Shown here in pieces: positions 1-3,835 of a DNA stretch of 6,639 nucleotides (within the stretch, counting starts at the first letter, position 1; each line of letters begins with the position of its first letter). This DNA is from Candidatus Omnitrophota bacterium. Lineage in GTDB: Bacteria; Omnitrophota; Gorgyraeia; Zapsychrales; Zapsychraceae. Position numbers and translations under genes: made by a program. The stretch covers positions 1-6,639 of the forward strand of contig JAGYNW010000112.1 in the NCBI GenBank assembly GCA_018399915.1, in the 5' to 3' direction. The notes under the pieces are model-generated. The model did not search any database, had not been told where the DNA came from, and saw only the letters and a program-made list of their open reading frames with translations.

Positions 1-16
1 AGGATGATATTTTCAT
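1..16 (-). CDS. Start of a gene running off the left edge (5 codons visible)
   Basis: An ATG at 14-16 opens a frame reading MKISS before the window ends. The product cannot be told. The call rests on the AGGAGG ribosome site 5 nt upstream and a TATAAT box 26 nt upstream, on the same strand as every other supported gene here. The Lys near the N-terminus would fit either an exported or a cytoplasmic protein. Confidence 0.55.
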
Positions 17-21
17 TATCT

Positions 22-27
22 CCTCCT
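22..27 (-). promoter_or_regulatory. Strong ribosome binding site for the gene leaving the left edge
   Basis: AGGAGG on the minus strand, 5 nt before an ATG at 14-16. It is the best Shine-Dalgarno and spacing in the window and the main reason for calling a gene start here. Confidence 0.65.
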
Positions 28-42
28 GGATGAAAATAATAG

Positions 43-48
43 ATTATA
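43..48 (-). promoter_or_regulatory. Candidate -10 element for the left-edge gene
   Basis: A perfect TATAAT on the minus strand, 26 nt before the ATG at 16, which would give a leader of about 20 nt carrying the strong ribosome site. No good -35 stands at normal spacing (TCATCA at 17 nt is poor), so this rests mainly on the -10 and in AT-rich DNA may be chance. Confidence 0.35.
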
Positions 49-70
49 ATTATGTGTTTTCAAGTTGATG

Positions 71-91
71 ATTAAATTTGCCCAATTTAGT
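71..91. repeat. AT-rich short inverted repeat upstream of the left-edge gene
   Basis: ATTAAATT (71-78) and AATTTAGT (84-91) flank a 5-nt loop TGCCC; six central pairs are perfect and one outer pair is a mismatch/wobble. It lies between the doubtful small ORF and the left-edge start. The stem is too AT-rich for a confident terminator; it may be an operator or chance. Confidence 0.2.
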
Positions 92-131
92 TAGAGCAGG
101 GACATCATCTTTTGTGTGGTTTAGACGGGTA

Positions 132-449
132 TTAGCTATGAAGACGTGGGGGCGAATGAATTTGAACTTGCCTGCAAAAAGAGGTGATTTGGTTTTGTAC
201 AGGATGATTCCTTAAAAAAAAAGTATGAACTAGAAAGATTGCCCTATTTTGACAAAAAGTTAGTAAGCTGTCCGTACTGGGAAAGATGGCATTGTTACTA
301 CTTTCTTTTTCTTTTTCCTCGGTGTTGATCTTAATTGATTCGCTCTCACATTCCCGGCTCAATAAAACAGTGCTGTTGGAATGGGAATGCATGGTCAAGA
401 GCAGAAATAATAATAAAGCTGTGATTATATAATTTGTCTTCGGGTTCAT
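132..449 (-). CDS. Doubtful small ORF with N-terminal signal-peptide-like segment
   Basis: I do not recognise this 105-codon frame. Its N-terminus resembles an export signal: a Lys at residue 4, a hydrophobic core IITALLLFLLLTM (8-20), then HSHSNS where cleavage could occur. Next comes a charged, acidic, low-complexity stretch (about 33-54, rich in Glu, Lys and Ser) and a C-terminus without family character. A plausible promoter lies 49-76 bp upstream, but there is no Shine-Dalgarno before the ATG. A run of nine T (214-222, minus strand) falls near residue 77-79; one extra T would switch to an alternative tail ending at a different stop. It could be a small secreted or membrane-tethered protein, the remains of one, or a non-coding RNA read as an ORF. 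Confidence 0.3.
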   Translation of the reverse strand: MNPKTNYIITALLLFLLLTMHSHSNSTVLLSRECESESIKINTEEKEKESSNNAIFPSTDSLLTFCQNRAIFLVHTFFLRNHPVQNQITSFCRQVQIHSPPRLHS

Positions 450-497
450 TATTTTGCTTGTTGTTTGTCTTAAAGGATTGTTGGATTAAAAATTCAT

Positions 498-525
498 AGT
501 ATAACACATGTTGCAATGTTTACAA
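498..525 (-). promoter_or_regulatory. Candidate extended -10 sigma70-type promoter
   Basis: On the minus strand, -35 TTGTAA (520-525), a 16-nt spacer and -10 TATACT (498-503), preceded by TG one base upstream (extended -10). Predicted start near 491, about 40 nt before the ATG at 449. This is the best promoter-like match I found in the window. It implies a transcript running through 490-130, coding or not. Confidence 0.5.
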
Positions 526-558
526 TTTTTCTGTGCATTTTGAAGAGCATAACATGGA

Positions 559-936
559 TTATGAAGAGGTGTCAGCAAGAAGGGTTTGGACGCAGTTTAT
601 CAAATATTCGCGGTCAAATGGTTTGGTAATGTATTTGTCGGCTCCTTGTACCCTGCCAATGATCCTGTCCGCGTCATCATCGAGACAGGTCAGCATGATA
701 ATCGCAGTCGCAGAATCCTCATTATCTCTGCGGATACGTCGGCATAAGGCGCTGCCAGTAAGTTTTGGTAAACGTATGTCCAGAATAATAAGATCAGGTT
801 TTTCTTTTAAATAGAGAGCATATCCTTCTTCGCCATTGGAAGCGCTACTAATGCTATACCCTAATCGGGAAAGTTCAAAACTGATCGCATCCACAATGTC
901 TGGTTCATCATCAATAATCAATATTTTAAAAGTCAT
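559..936 (-). CDS. Single-domain (CheY-like) response regulator receiver protein
   Basis: A 125-residue phosphorelay receiver with no DNA-binding or enzymatic output domain. Counting from the ATG at 934-936, the acidic pocket is D9-D10 (LIIDDEPD), the phosphoacceptor D53 (LIILDIRLP), the switch Thr T83 (MLTC) and the conserved lysine K105 in ITKPFD. All are intact, so it should be phosphorylatable. A TTG two codons upstream (942) would give a slightly longer protein, but the ATG fits the family start (MTFKILIIDDE) better. Neither has a clear Shine-Dalgarno. It lies 126 nt after the HAMP gene, on the same strand, and may be in the same transcript. No histidine kinase is visible, so its phosphodonor must be elsewhere. 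Likely roles are protein-protein output or a phosphate shuttle; the target cannot be told. Confidence 0.92.
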   Translation of the reverse strand: MTFKILIIDDEPDIVDAISFELSRLGYSISSASNGEEGYALYLKEKPDLIILDIRLPKLTGSALCRRIRRDNEDSATAIIMLTCLDDDADRIIGRVQGADKYITKPFDREYLINCVQTLLADTSS

Positions 937-1004
937 AGGCAATAAGAAGGAAAGTTGAAGAAAACTGTGAGTAAAGGAATAGTTGCGCAGACTGTTTTTC
1001 GAAA

Positions 1005-1014
1005 TGAGATCTCA
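1005..1014. promoter_or_regulatory. Perfect 10-bp palindrome TGAGATCTCA upstream of the receiver gene
   Basis: TGAGATCTCA is self-complementary and lies about 70 bp upstream of the response-regulator start. Such a site could bind a dimeric regulator, but no family consensus is recognised, and no convincing -10/-35 pair is visible in this 120-bp gap. Confidence 0.25.
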
Positions 1015-1017
1015 ATG

Positions 1018-1047
1018 GATTTCTTAAACTCAATAGGTGTTGAAATC
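1018..1047. other. Imperfect hairpin downstream of the HAMP-domain gene
   Basis: GATTTC (1018-1023) pairs with GAAATC (1042-1047), and AAC (1027-1029) with GTT (1039-1041), leaving a 3-nt bulge and a 9-nt loop. It starts 16 nt past the HAMP stop codon. No U-run follows in the minus-strand transcript, so it may slow or process the RNA rather than end it. Weak on sequence alone. Confidence 0.3.
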
Positions 1048-1062
1048 TTAATAAAATTTAAT

Positions 1063-2151
1063 TTATAGCTGTTTATTGATTTTTTCGCGTAATTTTTTAT
1101 TCTCTTCCTTTAATTCTATAATACGCATTTCACGTCCCATCATGGATTTATTATTTTTTTCCAGTTTTTGAATCTGATCCGCCAGAAGCTCTTTGCTTTT
1201 GGCCAGGTCTTGATTGGCCTTCTGTAACCGTTTGTCATTGGCCAATAGTTTTTTATTCAATAAATCTAGTTCCTGGGCTTTCTTTTGATTGGCTTCAGCG
1301 GTTGCCTCCAACATTATGCTTTCTCGCTCTTTGTTAATGGCTTTAGTGAGTTTTTGTGTCATTGAATTGAAAGATGCCGCTAATTCGCCGATTTCATCAT
1401 TGGATCGTGTCTGGATCAGCGTATCAAAATTTCCTTCGCTAATAATTTGGGTCTTTTCTTTGAGCTGTTGGATAGGGTTAGAGATTGAGATGGTCAAAAA
1501 TAATCCCAATATCAAGGCAAGAACAAGGGAAATAAGAGAAATAATGATAACGGTATATTCGCTGGATTTGATGACTTCTTGGGTGTGCCGTTTATGTTCT
1601 CCCATCTGTTGCTGATAGGAGTAAACTGTATCACTCAATTTCTTAGAGATTTGTTTTTCGAAAGCGCTGAAATTTTCTGTATAGCTTTTTTTCAGGCTTT
1701 GGTAGTTATCGCTATTAAGCAGGTTTAAAGCTTTTTCTTTTTGTCCACTGTCAATAAAATCGAGAATTTGTTTTTCTATGGTTCTTAGGGATGAATTGAT
1801 TTGAAAAATATTTTCCAGCAATAAATTGTCATCAGTGTTTCCCTGGGTTTTTGCGGCAAGGAGATGTTGATCTAAATATTTCTTGGCGTCATAGTATTTA
1901 TCTTTCCATTGAAATTCTTGCGTGTGAATGTAATTTCTGGCTGATTGGGTCAATTTTTCATCGTAATAGAGAAAATATTTTGAAAAATCTTTTAATTGCA
2001 GGTTTTGATTGATTGAAGATATATTCTGGTGTAGACGCTCATTTAAAAGCAAGGAAGTTTTTTTAACCTGAAGGGTAAGCACGTATCCCATGACAACGAT
2101 TATGAGTACTAAAAAAAGCATTGCGGATATTAACTTGATGCCGATTTTCAT
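1063..2151 (-). CDS. HAMP-domain membrane sensor-like protein with C-terminal coiled coil and no kinase domain
   Basis: A 362-residue two-pass membrane protein. TM1 is about 8-27; a helical, charged periplasmic region spans 28-198 (probably a four-helix bundle, no ligand motif recognised); TM2 is 199-222. A HAMP linker follows (about 220-273), with SNPIQQL around the family proline (P226) and DEIGELAASFN (252-262). From 275 to 358 there is an almost unbroken Lys/Glu/Leu-rich coiled coil ending in SMMGREMRIIELKEENKKL, a tail I associate with the linker after sensor modules in other signalling proteins. No H-box, ATPase, GGDEF or methyl-accepting hairpin is present. It probably relays an envelope signal by protein contact; the partner is unknown. 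The ATG is preceded by GGGAGG with 7-nt spacing and lies 3 nt after the YeiH stop, so it is cotranscribed with that permease. A receiver-only regulator follows 126 nt downstream. Confidence 0.85.
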   Translation of the reverse strand: MKIGIKLISAMLFLVLIIVVMGYVLTLQVKKTSLLLNERLHQNISSINQNLQLKDFSKYFLYYDEKLTQSARNYIHTQEFQWKDKYYDAKKYLDQHLLAAKTQGNTDDNLLLENIFQINSSLRTIEKQILDFIDSGQKEKALNLLNSDNYQSLKKSYTENFSAFEKQISKKLSDTVYSYQQQMGEHKRHTQEVIKSSEYTVIIISLISLVLALILGLFLTISISNPIQQLKEKTQIISEGNFDTLIQTRSNDEIGELAASFNSMTQKLTKAINKERESIMLEATAEANQKKAQELDLLNKKLLANDKRLQKANQDLAKSKELLADQIQKLEKNNKSMMGREMRIIELKEENKKLREKINKQL

Positions 2152-2154
2152 AGG

Positions 2155-3138
2155 TTATCCTCCCAGCAGTAATCCGGCTAAAAAAATTGAGACAGCGATT
2201 ATGAAAGCCAATACACTGATGATCAATGAACAAAGACCGCTTTTGGTAAAAAGTGAGCGGATATTCGCGTTTAATCCGATTGCGGCCATAGCCATGCTCC
2301 AAAGAAAACTAAGTATTATTTTAAAGACGGGTCTTAACTGATCTGTGATATCTGCGGGCAGAAGAGAAAAAACTATACCGGCACATAAAAAAGCCCAGAG
2401 AAACCAGGGAATATAAAATCTGCCTCGGGAAATACTGGAAAAAAGAGGAATTAGAAATAAAAGCCCCATGTATCTAAGAGCCTTGACTGATAAAGCCACA
2501 TTCTGAATGCCCGCGGAAAAGTTTGAGACAGCGGCCTTGACAAAACCGGTAAATTGAAGAACAGTTCCTGACAGTACGCTGTACTCCATATTTGTTAAAC
2601 GGAAGATGGTATTAACAAAAGGCAGAATGATAAATAGGCCAATAAGGGCAGCTATAAATATGGGTATTAAACTTTTAGAGATATCATCAGGCTCCGCTTC
2701 TATGGACTTTGAGGTTATAGCGATGGCGGATGCCCCGCAGATAGCAGAGCCAGCTACTAACAAAAAACAGGTCTTATCTTTAATTCTTAAGATGCTGGAG
2801 AGGATGAGAATAGTCAAGATATAAATGATTGCTACAATGATGATTAGAAGAATATTTGTTGGTTCCACCGAATATATTTTAGAAAAATTAAGATTAGCCG
2901 CACCATAAAAAATAACACCGATAGGGATAAAAAGGCCCGGGGCCATACTAAATGCTTGCGTGTAGGATGAGTTGAACTTTATAACACTGTTTAGTATTAT
3001 ACCCATCACCAGAGCCAAAAGCAATGGGTCAAGGATGGGTTGTTGGGAGTATTCAGCAATAAATACCGAAAAGGTCCCAATGACAGCGGCGATTAAGAGA
3101 CCTTTGTAAGATTGTTGGATTTTTGTTAAAAATTGCAT
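2155..3138 (-). CDS. YeiH/UPF0324 family permease (putative sulfate or sulfur-anion exporter)
   Basis: Polytopic inner-membrane protein of 327 residues, normal for the family (PF03601, annotated as YeiH putative sulfate exporters). Roughly ten hydrophobic segments run from about 12 to 326. The diagnostic GSAICGASAIA stands at 130-140, followed by the family's basic/acidic loop and SKSLIPIFIAALIGLFIILP (154-173). VKALRYMGLLFLIPL (218-232) and the late AAIGLNANIRSLF (285-297) also fit. The second half-repeat motif, which in many relatives reads like GxxIHDTxQVVAA, is here GTVLQFTGFVKAA (191-203), lacking the His-Asp pair. Substrate evidence for the family is thin; sulfate or sulfite export is a working annotation. 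The start is the only sensible in-frame ATG. Its Shine-Dalgarno (AAGGA, 3153-3157) is 14 nt upstream, rather far. It ends 3 nt before the HAMP gene and the two form an operon. Confidence 0.9.
   Translation of the reverse strand: MQFLTKIQQSYKGLLIAAVIGTFSVFIAEYSQQPILDPLLLALVMGIILNSVIKFNSSYTQAFSMAPGLFIPIGVIFYGAANLNFSKIYSVEPTNILLIIIVAIIYILTILILSSILRIKDKTCFLLVAGSAICGASAIAITSKSIEAEPDDISKSLIPIFIAALIGLFIILPFVNTIFRLTNMEYSVLSGTVLQFTGFVKAAVSNFSAGIQNVALSVKALRYMGLLFLIPLFSSISRGRFYIPWFLWAFLCAGIVFSLLPADITDQLRPVFKIILSFLWSMAMAAIGLNANIRSLFTKSGLCSLIISVLAFIIAVSIFLAGLLLGG
2159..2164 (-). promoter_or_regulatory. Ribosome binding site for the HAMP-domain gene
   Basis: GGGAGG lies inside the last codons of the YeiH gene, 7 nt before the ATG at 2151. 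It confirms the start and translational linkage with the permease. Confidence 0.75.
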
Positions 3139-3176
3139 GTTATTGTAAAGTATCCTTATTTATACCAATGAAATTT

Positions 3177-3205
3177 ATTTTAAAACGCTTTGTATCTTCA
3201 CGCAA
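3177..3205 (-). promoter_or_regulatory. Candidate sigma70-type promoter for the YeiH-HAMP gene pair
   Basis: On the minus strand, -35 TTGCGT (3200-3205), a 17-nt spacer and -10 TAAAAT (3177-3182). The -10 matches consensus at 5 of 6 positions, the -35 at only 3 of 6. The predicted transcription start near 3170 would leave a leader of about 31 nt before the YeiH ATG at 3138. It lies in the only sizeable gap between the RND-Rrf2 cluster and the YeiH gene. Confidence 0.45.
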
Positions 3206-3238
3206 TCTATTTCGCATTTTTTTTAATAATAATAGATT
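3204..3238. repeat. 8-bp inverted repeat overlapping the candidate -35 box
   Basis: AATCTATT (3204-3211) and AATAGATT (3231-3238) are perfect reverse complements separated by 19 nt. The left arm shares two bases with the predicted -35 box and the right arm reaches the first base of the Rrf2 stop codon. It could be a regulator site or an RNA hairpin after the Rrf2 gene. No U-tract follows, so it is not a standard intrinsic terminator. In AT-rich DNA an 8-bp repeat may be chance. Confidence 0.35.
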
Positions 3239-3642
3239 CATTCACATTCAAGTAAATTTTCAATAGTGATCTGTTTTAATTCGCTGATCACGGTACGCTC
3301 AATGGCTTTAACTTTAGACCTTATATTACAGGTTTTGATCCTGGGGCAGATGTCTTTCATCAGAAAACATTCGCAAAGCGTTAGATCACCCTGGAATATG
3401 GTCATTACATCCGCCAGTGAAATTTTGTTGGGATTTTTTTTCAAAATAAATCCGCCTTTGTTCCCTTTGACGGAATCAAGGACTCGCGCCTTTTGTAAGG
3501 CCTGAAGGATCTTGCGTAAAAAAGGTCGCGGAAGTCCCAGTTGTTGTTCTATTTGTTTTGTGGGCACAGTCGTATCGGGATGTTGCGCGATGAACATTAG
3601 TGCGCGAATAGCATAATCCGTATTTCGGTAGATCAGTTTCAT
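3238..3642 (-). CDS. Rrf2/IscR-family transcriptional regulator with C-terminal cysteine cluster
   Basis: DNA-binding regulator of 134 residues, the usual Rrf2 length. The start MKLIYRNTDYAIRAL is the classic family N-terminus, so I chose the ATG at 3640-3642; a GTG at 3664-3666 would add eight non-conserved residues and overlap DUF2892. Winged helix-turn-helix about 1-85: recognition helix region LPRPFLRKILQAL (37-49), wing VKGNKGGF (58-65), then SLADVM (75-80). Cysteines at 90, 92, 99 and 105 lie where IscR and NsrR bind an iron-sulfur cluster (C-X5-C-X5-C there; here C92-X6-C99-X5-C105 plus C90). A cluster or thiol-based sensor of redox state, iron or sulfur is likely but unproven. Neither candidate start has a clear Shine-Dalgarno, which suggests coupling to DUF2892, ending 10 nt upstream. 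It is placed to control the RND cluster, the YeiH gene, or both; those targets are inference. Confidence 0.93.
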   Translation of the reverse strand: MKLIYRNTDYAIRALMFIAQHPDTTVPTKQIEQQLGLPRPFLRKILQALQKARVLDSVKGNKGGFILKKNPNKISLADVMTIFQGDLTLCECFLMKDICPRIKTCNIRSKVKAIERTVISELKQITIENLLECE

Positions 3643-3652
3643 GGGCGGGGAT

Positions 3653-3835
3653 TCAGTTACATCCACATTTTTTGAGAATGCTCATTATTGGGCACCAATT
3701 GGTAAAGGATGATTGGAATAAATTCAGGCCCACAAACCCGGTGAACCAAAGCCACTGGATATTGACTTTTATCGCGAGAATAAGGCTGATCACGATAAAT
3801 GCTCCTGCTATGCCGCGTAAAATGCGTTCTGTCAT
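3653..3835 (-). CDS. DUF2892 (YgaP-like) small inner membrane protein
   Basis: A 60-residue protein with two hydrophobic segments (about 8-22 and 26-41) forming a helical hairpin, followed by TNWCP (45-49) and a basic, cysteine-containing tail (KKCGC). The N-terminal ERILRGIAG and the C-terminal T-x-W-C-P motif are typical of the DUF2892 family, found alone or fused to a rhodanese domain as in E. coli YgaP. That link makes sulfur transfer or thiol chemistry a reasonable but unproven theme; no rhodanese domain is present here. Length is normal for stand-alone members. The ATG directly follows the TAA of the RND gene, and AAGGAGG inside the end of that gene (3841-3847) sits 5 nt upstream, so the start is secure and the two are cotranscribed. 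It stops (TGA) 10 nt before the preferred start of the Rrf2 regulator. Confidence 0.88.
   Translation of the reverse strand: MTERILRGIAGAFIVISLILAIKVNIQWLWFTGFVGLNLFQSSFTNWCPIMSILKKCGCN

Noticed and set aside
214..222. T9 run on the minus strand as an intrinsic terminator
   Set aside because: No GC-rich stem is visible immediately upstream.
533..814. 93-codon plus-strand ORF
   Set aside because: It is the antisense of the receiver gene, whose conserved Asp, Thr and Lys residues prove the minus frame is coding.
2063..2302. 79-codon minus-strand ORF straddling the YeiH/HAMP junction
   Set aside because: Out-of-frame overlap with two well-supported genes; no domain character.
3643..3666. GTG start giving the Rrf2 protein eight extra residues (MDVTESPP)
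   Set aside because: The extra residues are not family-like, would overlap the DUF2892 gene, and MKLIYRNTDYAI is the typical Rrf2 N-terminus.
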